DNA of 64,000 nt from Eunapius fragilis (Eukaryota > Porifera > Demospongiae > Spongillida > Spongillidae): NCBI GenBank assembly GCA_963681505.1, contig OY811973.1, positions 9,513,559-9,577,558 of the forward strand, in the 5' to 3' direction. Positions within the stretch are counted from its first letter, which is position 1. The number at the start of each line of letters is the position of its first letter. This document shows, piece after piece, positions 45,874 to 56,649 of the stretch. A program made the position numbers and the translations under genes. Under the pieces are notes generated by a model. That model saw only the letters and a list, made by a program, of their open reading frames with translations, made no database searches and was not told the DNA's origin.

Positions 45874-47362
45874 ATGAACAGCTGTATAAAGTCACAGAGC
45901 AGCGCTACAACATTTTGCAAGACACTTAATTGCGCTTATCCTTCTGGAGTTACTGCGAACGAAAAGCGAGGGATACGCCAACAAGCTACTCTGTTTGAAG
46001 TGCGATATGGGCTACTTTTCTACAAAGCTGAGGATGTATGTTTGAAGCGGGTTATTGCAAAAGAGAACGAAAAGGTTAGGATTGCTTGCCATGATGGTGT
46101 TGATGGATGCCACTATATAGAGACAAACAAAACACGCTCGAAGGTAAGAGATTTGGCACGGTTGTATTATTTGTATTTATCGCTTGCACTATAGATCAAT
46201 GAAGTATATTGGTGGAAAGGAATGAACAAAGATATAGAAGAATATTGCAGACAGTGTGACAAACAGTGACACCTGCCAACGAGTGAATGCTAAGCTAGAA
46301 AGAAGGAAAGCTGAGTTGCACCCTATACCAATCACCTCTGAAGTTTGGAAACAGGTTGAAATTGGTTTAATAGGTAAGCACCAGTGCATGTTAGTTTTAC
46401 CAATGTATGCATATAGCTGCACTATGCTCCAGGTCCATTGCCTGTTACTTCAAGAGTTAATAAGTACATCATAACAGTCATAACAGTTACGGATTACTTT
46501 ACCAAGTGGCCAGAAGCAGCTTCGCTTCAGTATAAAACAGCAGCAGCTGTGGCAGACTTTTTGTTTAAGGTTTTTTGCTATCATGGCTGGCCTCAAGTGA
46601 TAATATCTGATCAAGGGAGGGAATTTATCAATGATCTGTCAAGGTATGAAAAAGTCATTGTGAATTGTGTGAGTGGTATCTTTGTGCAGTTGCCATACAG
46701 GGGTTGAACATCGTATAAGCAGTCCATATCATCCACAGACTAATGGGTTAGATGAGAGAACAACTTAAACACTGATGAGAGCTCTCATAAAATTCTCTGA
46801 GGCAAAAGTTGACTGGGATCTGAATTTTGATGCTGCATTATAAGCCTATCGCATATCAAAGCAGGCCTCTTCTCAATTCAGTCCATTTTTTCTCATGTAC
46901 CGTCGAAAAGCTATTGACTATGAACTGGGTAGCACAAGTGAACAATCTTCAACCAATGAGATGGTAGAAACTCTAGATGCCCTCCTGAAAATAAGAGATT
47001 TATATCATGAAAAAGTTCTGATGAATATTAAAAAGTCTCAAGAGAAGCAGAAAGCCCGATTTGATGCAAATCATGATAGTTTTCATGTAAAAGGCTTTGT
47101 AATTGTATGCAGCATAGCTTGATTGCTTTTCAACATTCCTTAGGTATTTGCTACAGGCTCCAAGGTGATGTTGAAGAATATGAGGAATGCTCATCGAATG
47201 GGAGGTAAAATGGATGAAAAGTGGACATGGCCTTATGAAGTAGTTGAAAGTCTCAGTGGAGGTGCTATAAGTTGAAGGCTAATAATGGAAAAGTTTTGAA
47301 GAAGTCATATAACAGTCATTTGCTGAAGGAATACATGGAACCCTTCAAGGTAGAATTCTGAA
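45874..47362 (+). pseudogene. Gypsy-integrase-like transposase with introns, broken
   Basis: The exon parts, in order, are 45874-46143 (…IACHDGVDGCHYIE, the HH half of the integrase zinc domain, donor AAG|gtaaga), 46193-46373 (INEVYWWKGMNKDIEEYCRQ then CDK, the CC half), 46433-46645 (VTDYFTKWPEAASLQ and SDQGREFIN, two core aspartate motifs), about 46700-47090 (SPYHPQTNGLDE near the third acidic residue, then FSPFFLMYRRKAIDYELG) and 47143-47350 (GSKVMLKN, WTWPYEVVESL, a GPY/F-like module). Two in-frame stops and a bad junction near 46700 break it. Introns are unusual for LTR elements but typical of Ginger DNA transposons and their domesticated relatives GIN1 and KRBA2. The OTU domain downstream fits that comparison. 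Confidence 0.65.
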
Positions 47363-47516
47363 TGTTTCCTTTATTTTGGATAGCTACCTGACTTTAGGTA
47401 AATGATTGGGATGGTAATGATGATAGAGATTTTGGAGGAGAAGGTGATAGTGCTTGTTACAGTGATGATAAGGTCTGTGATGTTACAGATAACAATATTA
47501 ATCTTTACATGATCAC

Positions 47517-47556
47517 GCGTTACCCCTGGGGAACGCTTGTTCCCCAGGGGTAACGC
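47517..47556. repeat. Perfect 18-bp hairpin with 4-bp loop
   Basis: GCGTTACCCCTGGGGAAC at 47517-47534 is followed by GCTT and the exact reverse complement at 47539-47556. It lies between the integrase and OTU parts. A diverged half-copy (GGTTACGTTCCCCCTGGGAA) occurs at about 48073. Confidence 0.95.
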
Positions 47557-48199
47557 ACATTTGATAGCTTGTAACTTTGGTTGGACAATAAGTAATAGAT
47601 CAATTAACTGGCACAAAATAAACACGTAATAAACACAACTACATAATAAACACTTAATAAACACAACTCTGCCCTTTCTCCACCTGAACTCGTTTTTGAT
47701 TTTCGACGTTGCGTTTGTCGCCGTTATTTACGCTATTCTCGATGGCAAAGGGATTGAACATCGGTGTTCGAGTGAAGGCAAAAGCGACAAAGATACTCAG
47801 TGCATAAGGAGCCACACACAAGTTTGGTAAAAATATATCAAAGGTGAAATTCGCGTTGAAATGGTACGACAAAGCCCCGCCACAAAGTGGTTTGCTATAC
47901 TTTCGCGTCTGTGGTATGCAGACGGATCCCGATGTACAGTGTATGGACTGACAACAGGAACATGGAATTCCTCACCGAGCACACTCTGAATAACAAATCA
48001 TCACTTGTAATCATAATTTTGTTGTACAGTGTCAGTTTAATCATTTTAGACAAACTTGATTTTCGAGGCCAACGGTTACGTTCCCCCTGGGAAACAAAAA
48101 CTTGCGCAGATAAAGATTAAGAAGCCTTCCGACTCACAAAGTGCCAAGGTATATATACCTCACAGTTGTCATGTAAAAAAGTGTAACATCTTTTTTTTT

Positions 48200-49054
48200 T
48201 CTCACCTTCAACAGAAAAAATCTAAGGAATCATATGAAAGACCACTTTCTGCATGTCATGAGAAAGTCAGTGTTGGAGAAAATGATGATGAAAGTGATGA
48301 TGTAGATTTTAAATGCACCAAGAAGCTTTACTGTCAGAATTCAAAAGTTCCTCAATGTGCAAAGGTAAATGTCCCTTTATATTTTTGTAAAAAGAATGTA
48401 AAATTATCACTTCACTTTCTCAGCTTCAGCAGAAAAAATCTAAGGAAGCAGATCTAAGGTCACTTTCTGCATTTCATGAGAACGTCAGTGCAAGTGAAGC
48501 AGAAAAGAAGGGATCAGTAGAGGAAGTGAAATACGAAAGTTCAAGCACATTAATTTACTGGCCGGTGTGCAAAGCGTGGCAAAGATTTAAATGCAAACAA
48601 CTTGGACTGAGGTTTGTACATAAGTCATATTCAAGAACCATCCGATATCAGTGTGTTTTGTGAGCCTGCTGCAAAAGGAAGAATAAAAGGTGATTGCAAC
48701 TGCTTCTTCAGAGCTCTTGCATTCCTGATCACTGGATCTCAGGATGATCACAATGAGCTCAGACTTCTAACAACAACATATATGTCACACCAAGCTGCAT
48801 CACTGTCCTGCCATCTAAAGAAAAGTGAAAGTGTGAAGAGCTATTTGGAGCGAACACATATGCACTGTCCCACTGTGTGGGTAACAGAAGTGGAAATATT
48901 TTCAGCAGCACAGATGCTTGATACAGACATATTTTTTTTCAGTCAGGGCATTGTCACAAATGGCTGCGATTTCAATCTTCCGTTGCCACTGACAGTTGCA
49001 GCTACAAGCATTCTAAACAGTCACTATACTAATATAAACAATCACTCAGTTTGA
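48200..49054 (+). pseudogene. OTU-type cysteine protease domain of the transposase-like gene
   Basis: The OTU core starts near 48640: GRIKGDCNCFFRALAFLITG then SQDDHNELR. This matches the family's G-D-x-N-C-x-F-R-A signature with catalytic Asp and Cys present. It continues with TVWVTEVEIFSAAQMLDTDI and a candidate catalytic His in ILNSHYTN near the end. Upstream, exon-like pieces at 48215-48364 and 48430-48545 are tandem copies (KKSKE…LSACHEKVSV and KKSKE…LSAFHENVSA), each starting after a CAG acceptor. OTU proteins remove ubiquitin, and some Ginger-type elements carry such a domain. Whether this piece is still expressed is unknown; the companion integrase is broken. Confidence 0.65.
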
Positions 49055-49887
49055 AACTGTCAGGCGTATGTAACATTCTGTACTTCCCATGTGCAGGACT
49101 GTTATGTATTTTAATTGTATGCTCTACTCTTGTCAAGTCACTGCTAATGTAGGTCTCTGGGTCCAAAAATTTAATTATACAGGCGCATATTATCCTTAGG
49201 ATAGAGGTGTAGAATATATTTTAGTCAATGAAATAAACTGGGGTAGAATATAAGATGATAAAAATGTATTTGGGACAGTGTCCAGCAAAATCACCCTTCT
49301 GGAGTTTAAATTTTATCACTATAAAAATTGTACGTTACAAAAAGCAACATATCTTCACAACAGTTTCATATTTTCTTTTCAAATTTCGTACACTTGTTCA
49401 CCAATCAGTTTTCTCTGTGCAAACCGAATTTGGTGCTCTAGATATGTTCCACGCCATGGTTATAAAGGTCTCTAACCCAATGGGTTAACATTCCACATTT
49501 CTCCAGATACGAGTGACGATAACATGTCAAATTTGGAGTGTACATAGAAGGGTCCTGTAGCTATTGATTTCTGCAGATCGTTACGTTTTTTCTTATCCGT
49601 TACGGAGATATGGATTTTCAAAGTAATTCAACATTTCGCGCCACTCACCCTATTCCAATATGCCATTATGTAATGGTCACGCCCTTTAAATTTGAAGTTA
49701 GGTAATTAACTCCGCTTTGATCGTTCTACGTGGTATAACCTCGTACGCTACAGGCCCGGCGCACACGGTGCGGCCGGTGCGGCTTTGGCCGCACCAACTT
49801 TGGATCCCAAAATATGGGCGTGTCTAATATGTGGGCTGTCCAGAGCGACGTCTAGTTATTTAAACAAAATCATGTAACCAGATAATG

Positions 49888-51649
49888 CAGGGGCGAATGC
49901 AGGAATTTTCGAAGGGGGGGTCACCACAGGGGGTGGGTGCGGGAGGGGGATGTGCCCCCTCCCACGCGAAGCGCGGAAGCTTTTGAAATCATAGATTAGA
50001 CGGGCTGTCATTGCATGCAAAATTAACTACTTTTCATACACACGAACATGTACAGTTTTTTTTTCAAATCCAAAAATTGATATAACTCGATTATCATGTA
50101 AGTATGCTGGCAAAGGTGCCATGAATGCTAGTCTACGTATGTGCCGGACCTTAATTGTGTTGGGGCGGATAAAATTAATGCTCATGCATGCATGCGCATC
50201 ACAATCATTTACGGTGTTACATTATGATTATACATATATACATGTCAGTATAGTCATAAAATTGCGACAAAATGATTTTAAAAATCCCTTTGAGTTACTT
50301 GTCTTTGTGATAAAGAGTAGAGAAGAGACGTCGTGTTGCTTCCGAATGAACTCTTCTACTACAGCACGCGACTATTGATCTGCACATCATAATGGATATG
50401 CATCAGACACAATGATGACAACCACTCTTCACCCATACATGAACGAAAAACAGTTTTCACACTTCGAAATGCAGAGAATGAACGCTCTGCCTCACAGCTT
50501 GTAACAGGAAGAACACATCCTAGCTGTAGCAAATGATGAACATTGGGAAACAACTGCTGGTCACACAAAGTTAAAGCCCATGAAGAGTATCGGGTATCTT
50601 GGAGCTGCACCTCTACCACCTATCCCTCCAAATTTGAAGCTCTAAAAAGAGGCTTTCATATCTTTGGCTGTTCGATTTCATAAAGTTTTAAACCATTGAC
50701 TACAGATTTCAAGACACTGTCATCACAGAGGAGGGGCAAGTCTTAAGAGACCTCAAATACTTATACCTTAGAATCTTCAGAGAAACGACTACTTAACTGC
50801 ATTAAGACTTCATCGCAGAATGGAACAATAATTGCAATTTTGTAGTATACGTATTCCTTAGGACTATTTGCTTGGTGATTGGATCTGTTCTGCTGCCATC
50901 CAACTACTCGAGGTTGTTTTTCTTCGCCTCCAGTGCATCTCGTAATATGAAGAATTTCTTCGTACCAACTTTCATATGTCTCATCAATGCCTCTACGCAT
51001 GGTCTTAACATCTTTGACCACGCTTTCAACATCACAGAATGCTTCATATATATCCAGATCTCGCTTTTGAAGCTTGGATGTTATACCACGTAAAAGCATC
51101 GAAATGTTCTTCAGTGCAACAATACAAACAGAAAACTCGAAATTCCTAAATGAGGCTAAAATACCTTGCGCTCTAGTTTTAGCGTCAATGTCCCAACTCC
51201 AGCTATCTGTGCAGCCTCCATAATCTTCATTAATAGTGTAAAAGTGAGGTGAGATAATCAGCTATAGTTCACATACTGTGACTACTGATTCCGCTAAAAA
51301 AAAAGCAATGCTTTGAAATTTCCTTTGTTAGTACTTTCTTTGGCAGTACTATCATCCCGGTGGCCTCTAAGTGCAATTCCTTGCTTACCACAGTACACTA
51401 AACGATCAGCAATGCTTTCTAAAGCTGCTTTGTTAAAAGAGAATTCACTTTCTTGCTGTTGAAGCATCTGTACATCAATCAACCCCCCCCCCCCCCCCCC
51501 ATGTATCCGCCACTGCTCCCGCGCGAAGCGCGGACGCTTTTTGTTGCTGTACCTTCAAATTGCAATTTAAAACGCTATATTGCGCAACTATGAATATATA
51601 ATTGGACGAACGAAAGGGGGGGGGGGGGGGGGGGGGGCACGTGCCCCCG

Positions 51650-51682
<33 letters not shown>

Positions 51683-51695
51683 GGATCCGCCACTG
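49888..51695 (-). mobile_element. hAT-like element nested in the previous one
   Basis: The left end CAGGGGCGAATGCAGG pairs with the right end read in reverse, CAGTGGCGGATCCAGG. TAATG lies just outside both ends (49883-49887 and 51696-51700). hAT elements normally make 8-base duplications, so the 5-base match is odd. A further end-like sequence (ATCCGCCACTG) at about 51508-51518 suggests a second nested hAT-type end. Confidence 0.65.
50370..51482 (-). pseudogene. hAT transposase remnant
   Basis: The C-terminal block at 50619-50370 reads LPVTSCEAERSFSAFRSVKT then EEWLSSLCLMHIHYD, the hAT dimerisation motif. Upstream blocks at 51099-50761 (MLLRGITSKLQKRDLDIYEA, SWYEEILHITR) and 51482-51294 (ADRLVYCGKQGIALRGHRDD) match the ZMYM/P52rIPK-like hAT subgroup, where GIALRGHRDD is a conserved phrase. 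Frames are broken between blocks, and the N-terminal zinc finger is missing. It belongs to the element whose ends are described at 49888-51695. Confidence 0.75.
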
Positions 51696-51979
51696 TAATG
51701 CACACCAACGTTTTGCACCGGGTTACCCACAAAACAATTTCATTGCCATATATATACGAGCAACATACATGCAATTTTGCGTACTCAGATTCTAGGAAAG
51801 CGTTAGCTTCTGGGTAGGAGCCCCAGACCCCCTAGCTGGAAGTCCTTCGATACACGTCTACACGATTGGCCGCACCAACTTTTCACTGAGTGCGCCGGGC
51901 CTGCGCTACGTTTCAACATAAAACAGTATCGTACGTTCACATGTATCGCTTATGCTGGATGCTGTGAATATTCATGGTA

Positions 51980-52216
51980 GGGTAGCGTCAGGTATATTCG
52001 CCAGGGGGGAGTAGTCGCCACCCGCACTTTTAATAGCGTATAAAAACAAAAATAGTAAGTTTAGATCTTTCTGTATGAGTTTAAAACAACCCTAATAGGC
52101 TCCTTAGTTAGTACCGTACACAGTTTTACGCAAGTAACGTTGCTCTGTGGAATAAACAGGGGGGTGGCGAACACTCCTGACGTTATCGCAGGTGGCGATC
52201 ACTACCTACGCTACCC
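51980..52216. mobile_element. 237-bp TIR element flanked by TA (mariner-type MITE)
   Basis: The ends are GGGTAGCGTCAGGTATATTC and, in reverse, GGGTAGCGTAGGTAGTGATC, both continuing GCCA. TA is duplicated at 51978-51979 and 52217-52218. The right arm of the foldback has one TA and no insert (about 60293). A TA duplication points to the Tc1/mariner type. Confidence 0.8.
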
Positions 52217-52460
52217 TAGTTTATATCGTGCACCCTTTTTCTATATCTGCTCTGTTTGTGGCATGTACATGTAAGCATGCACGTACCATGCCTTCTAATC
52301 ATGGGGCCCCTTCTTCACCCTCTACACCCTCTACACTAGTCTGGGGACCAGATGACTTGCTTGCGACAGTCAGTTTATGTTATCTGGTACACAAACTGCA
52401 GTACCTTTACTTAGTATAGCATATTTCTCTAGACCATTCATATTCACTGCCCTTCTTTCT

Positions 52461-55400
52461 TTCTTACCTCCTCCTCCTCCTCCTCCTCCTCCTCCTCCTC
52501 TCCCTCCACCTCTTACTATCTTCCTTCATCCACCCATCCTCCTCCTCCTCCCCTCCTCCTCCTCTCCTCTCCTCCTCCTCCTCCTTTTACTCCCTCTCAT
52601 TTTCCCTCCTACCTTCCCTCCTATTACACATAACACCCCTCCTCCTTTCTTTTGATTGCATCCACACCTCCCCCTCCTCCTCCTCATCCTCCTACTTCTA
52701 CGTTCCTACCTGTTGCATCCTCCCCTCCTCCTTTCTTTTTCCCGTTGCATCCACCCCCACCTTCTCCTCCCCTTCCTCTACCTCCTTCTCCTCCTCCCCC
52801 TCCTCCTCTTCCTATCTTCCTTCATCCACCCATCCTCCTCCTCCCCTCCTTCTCCCTCCTCCATCTCCTCCTCCCTCCTCCTCACCTCCCTTCTCCTCCT
52901 CTTACTCCCTCTCATTTTCCCTCCTACCTTCCTTCTTATTACACCTACTCCTCCCCTCCTTTTTTTGATTGCATCCAAACCTCCTCCTCCTCATCCTCCT
53001 ACTTCTATCTTCCTACCCGTTGCATCCTTCCCTCCTCCCCTCCTCCTATTCTTCTTCCCGTTGCATCCACTACCCACCTTCTCCTCCCTCTCCTCTACCT
53101 CCTTCTCCTCCTCTTCCCATCTTCCTTCATCCACCCATCCTCCTCCCCTCCTCCTCTCTCCTCCTCTCTCCTCCTCTCCTCCCCTCCTCCTCTCTCCCTC
53201 CTCCTCCTCCTATCTTCATCCACCCATCCTCCTCCCCTCCTCCTCCTCCCATCCTCCTCCTCTCCTCCTCCTCCCCTTACTCCCTCTCATTTCCCTCCTA
53301 CCTTCCTTCCTATTACACCTACCCCTCACCCACTTCCTTTCTTTTGATTGCATCCACACCTCCCCTCCTCCTCATCCTCCTACTTCTACCTTCCTACCCG
53401 TTGCATCCTCCCCCTCCATCCACCCATCCTCCTCCTATCTTCCTTCATCCACCCATCCTCCTCCCCATTCTCCCCTCCTCCTCCTCTCCTCCTCTCCTAC
53501 CTCCTCCTCCTTTTACTCCGTCTCATTTTCCCTCCTACCTTTCTTCCTATTACACTAACCCCCCTCCTCGTTTCGTGTCATTGCATCTACACCTCCCCCT
53601 CCTCCTCCTCCTCATTCTAATTCTACCTTTCTACCCGTTGCATCCACCCCACCTTCTCCTCCCCCTCCTCTACCTTCTTCTCCACCTCTCCGACCTCCTC
53701 TTCCTATCTTCTTTCATCCACCCATCCTCCTCCTCCCCTCCTCCTCCTCCCCTACTCCCTCCTCCTCCCCTCCTCCTCCTCCTCCCCTCCTCCCCTCCTC
53801 TTACTCCTCTCATTTTTCCTCCTACCCTCTATCCTATTACACCTAGCCCCTCCTTTCTTTTGATTGCATCCACACCTCCCCTCCTCCTCCTCATCCTCCT
53901 ACTTTTATCTTCCTACCCGTTGCATTCTCCCCTCCTCCCCCTCCTCCTCCTTCCATTCTTCCCGTTGCATCCACCCCACCTTTTCCTCCATCTCCTCTAC
54001 CTCCTTCTCCTCCTCTTCCTATCTTCCTTCATCCACCCATCCTCCTCCTCCCCTCCTCCTCTCCTCCCCTCCTCCTCCCTCCTCTCCCCCTCCTCCTTCT
54101 ATCTTCATCCACCCATCCTCCTCCCCTCCTCCCTCCTCCCTCCTCCCCCTCCACCTCCCCTCCTCCTCCCTCCTCCCCTCCTCCCCTCCTCCTCCTCCCC
54201 TCTCCTCCTCTCCTCCTCTCCTCCTCCCCTCCTCCTCCCCTCCCCTACTTCTACCTTCCTACCCGTTGCATCCTCCCCTCCTCCCTCCATTCTTTCTGTT
54301 GCATCCATCCCCACCTTCTCCTTCCCCTCCTCTACCTCCTTCTCCTCTTCTCCCTCCTCTTCCTATCTTCCTTCATCCACCCATCCTCCTCCTCCCATCC
54401 TCCTCCTTCCCTCCTCCTCATCCCCTCCTCCTCCTCCTCCCCTCCTCCTCCCCTCCCCTCTTCCTCCCCTCCCCTCCTCCTCCCCTCCCCTCCTCCTCCT
54501 CTTACTCCCTCTCATTTTTCCTCCTACCTTCCTTCCTATTACACCTACCCCTCCCCTCCTCCTTTGTTTTGATTGCATCCACACCTCCCCTCCTCCTCCT
54601 CATCCTTCCATTCTACCCGTTGCATCCTTCCCCTCCTCTACCTCCTTCTCCTCTTCTCCCTCCTCAGCCTATCTTCCTTCATCCACCCATCCTCCTCTAC
54701 ATTCTCCCCTCCTCCTCCTCTCCTTCCCCTCCTCCTCCTCTTACTCGTCTTATTTTCCCTCCTACCTTCCTTCCTATTACACCTACCCCCTCCTCCTTTC
54801 GTTTCATTGCATCCACACCTCCCCCTCCTCTTCCTCCTCATCCTCCTCATCCTCCTACTTCTACCTTCCTACCCGTTGCATCCTCCCCCTCTTCCTCCTT
54901 CCATTCTTCCCATTGCATCCACTCCCACCTTCTCCTTCCCCTCTTTTCCCTCCTCTTCCTATCTTCCTTCATCCACTCATCCTCCTCCTCTCCTCCTCCT
55001 CCCCTCCCCTCCTCCTATCTTCCTTCATCCACCCATCCTCCTCCCTCCTCCTCCCCTCTTCAACTCTTCCTCCTCTCCTCCCCCTCCTCCTCTTACTCCC
55101 TCTCATTTTACCTCCTACCTCCTTCTTCTCCTCCTATCTTCCTTTATCTACACACCCTCCTCCTCCCCTCCCCTCCTCCTGCTCTTACTCCCTGTCATTT
55201 CCCCTCCTACCTTCCTTCCTATTACACCTACCCCTCCTCCTCCTTCTTTCTTTTGATTTCATCTACACCTCCCCTCCTCCTCCTCCTCATTTTCCTACAT
55301 CTACCTTCCTACCTATTGCATCCTCCCCTCCTCCCCCTCCTTCCATTCTTCCCGTTGCATCCACCAACACCTTCTCCTCCTCTTCCTCTACCTCCTTTTC

Positions 55401-55975
55401 CTCATCTACCTCCTCTTCCTATCTTCTTGCATCCACCCATCCTCCTCCTCCTCTCCTCCTCCTCCCCTCCCCTCCCCCTCCTCCTCCTATGTTCCTTCAT
55501 CCACCCATCCTCCTCCCTCCTCCTCCCCTCCTCCTCCTCTCCTCCCCTCCGCCTCCACCTCTTACTCCCTCTCATTTTCCCTTCTACCTTCCTTCCTATT
55601 ACACCTCCCCCTCCCCCTCCTCCTTGCATCCACACCTCCCCCTCCTCCTCCTCATCCTCCCTTACTTCTACCTTCTTACTGTTTGCATCCTCCCTCCTCC
55701 CTCTCTTCCTCCTTCCATTCTTCCAGTTGCACCCATCCCTCTCCCTCCTTTACCTCCTCCTGTTCCTCCTCCCCATCCTCTACCTCCCTACCCCCTCTTC
55801 TACCTCCTCCTTCTCCCCCTCCTCTACCTCCTCCTCCCTCGCCTCTACCTCCTCCCCCTCCTCTACCTCCTCCCCCTCCTCTACCTTCTCTCCCCTCCTC
55901 TACCTCCTCCCCACTCCTCTACCTCCTCCCCCTCCTCTACCTCCTCCTCATTCTCCTCCTCCCCTTCCACCTTCT
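52461..55975. repeat. CT-rich satellite, left arm
   Basis: A pyrimidine-only style array (CCT/CTC) whose higher-order unit of about 240-380 bases is marked by TTGATTGCATCCACACCTCC, CTACCCGTTGCATCCTCC and TCATCCACCCATCCTCCTCC. About eight to ten units. It is nearly stop-free in all plus frames and therefore yields false frames up to 1089 codons long. Poly-pyrimidine of this length can form triplex DNA. Confidence 0.95.
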
Positions 55976-56649
55976 TGGGTAGGAGGGTATTTAATATTAA
56001 CCACTTTGTTTCAATAGAAGTGTTCACCTCGATATATATGTTTTCACCTAGGAGTCAGCGGAATGGGATGTGCAAACTACATGCAACTAGAAAAGGCTAT
56101 TATAAGAGATTATATACAGAGCCTGTGCAAGAACTGAACTCTAGAGCTCTACACAAGGGAATGTATGTTGGTATAAGCCTTTATGAAATTATTATACCCT
56201 TATCAGTACAGATTGTGGGTGGCCAGTGGTTTACTTAGACAAGCAAGCATGGTAGAATGGTACATGGTAGAATCCAAAGTACCTTGTATGCTCTACATGG
56301 AAGTTAGAACAAGTAGTTTTGAACTACATGCGTGCATGTCATAGCACCATGGTCTTTCCAAAAACAAAGTACACTATAAATAAGGAGAGGGGGGAAAAAG
56401 AGGGGGGGGGGGGGGGACATCTGATGTATCTGCCTAATTGTTGGCAGTGCCTACTAGGTTGTTGCATCGTCACCTTTTTAATAACCCATGAAAGGTTATA
56501 TTGCTAGAACATTATATATGCTGAAGTGCCAAAATGATTCCGGGTGCTTGCAAATGTACAGCACATTGACTTACAATACCAATAGTTTTAAAGCTGGATA
56601 AATAAGGAATTGTATCTTCCGACACATGTCTCTTATCATTTATTTATAC
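55976..56649. other. Spacer of the foldback element
   Basis: Mixed-composition DNA between the two satellites, with a poly-G run at 56402-56416. It is too short for a transposase and has no recognisable motif. Confidence 0.7.

Larger units (their letters stand above)
49751..51903. mobile_element. TIR element inserted in the left arm (CGCTA duplication)
   Basis: The ends are CAGGCCCGGCGCAC and its exact reverse complement. CGCTA is duplicated at 49746-49750 and 51904-51908. The right arm of the foldback retains the empty site (CGTAGCG at 60362-60368, reverse strand). Internally, GGCCGCACCAACTT occurs near both ends, extending the inverted repeat. It contains a hAT-like element. Confidence 0.85.

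Noticed and set aside
52652..56238. Very long plus-strand open frames (up to 1089 codons) rich in Pro, Ser, Leu and His
   Set aside because: They lie in a CT-rich satellite that lacks stop codons in every plus frame; overlapping frames are equally long, and the mirror-image array gives the same on the other strand.
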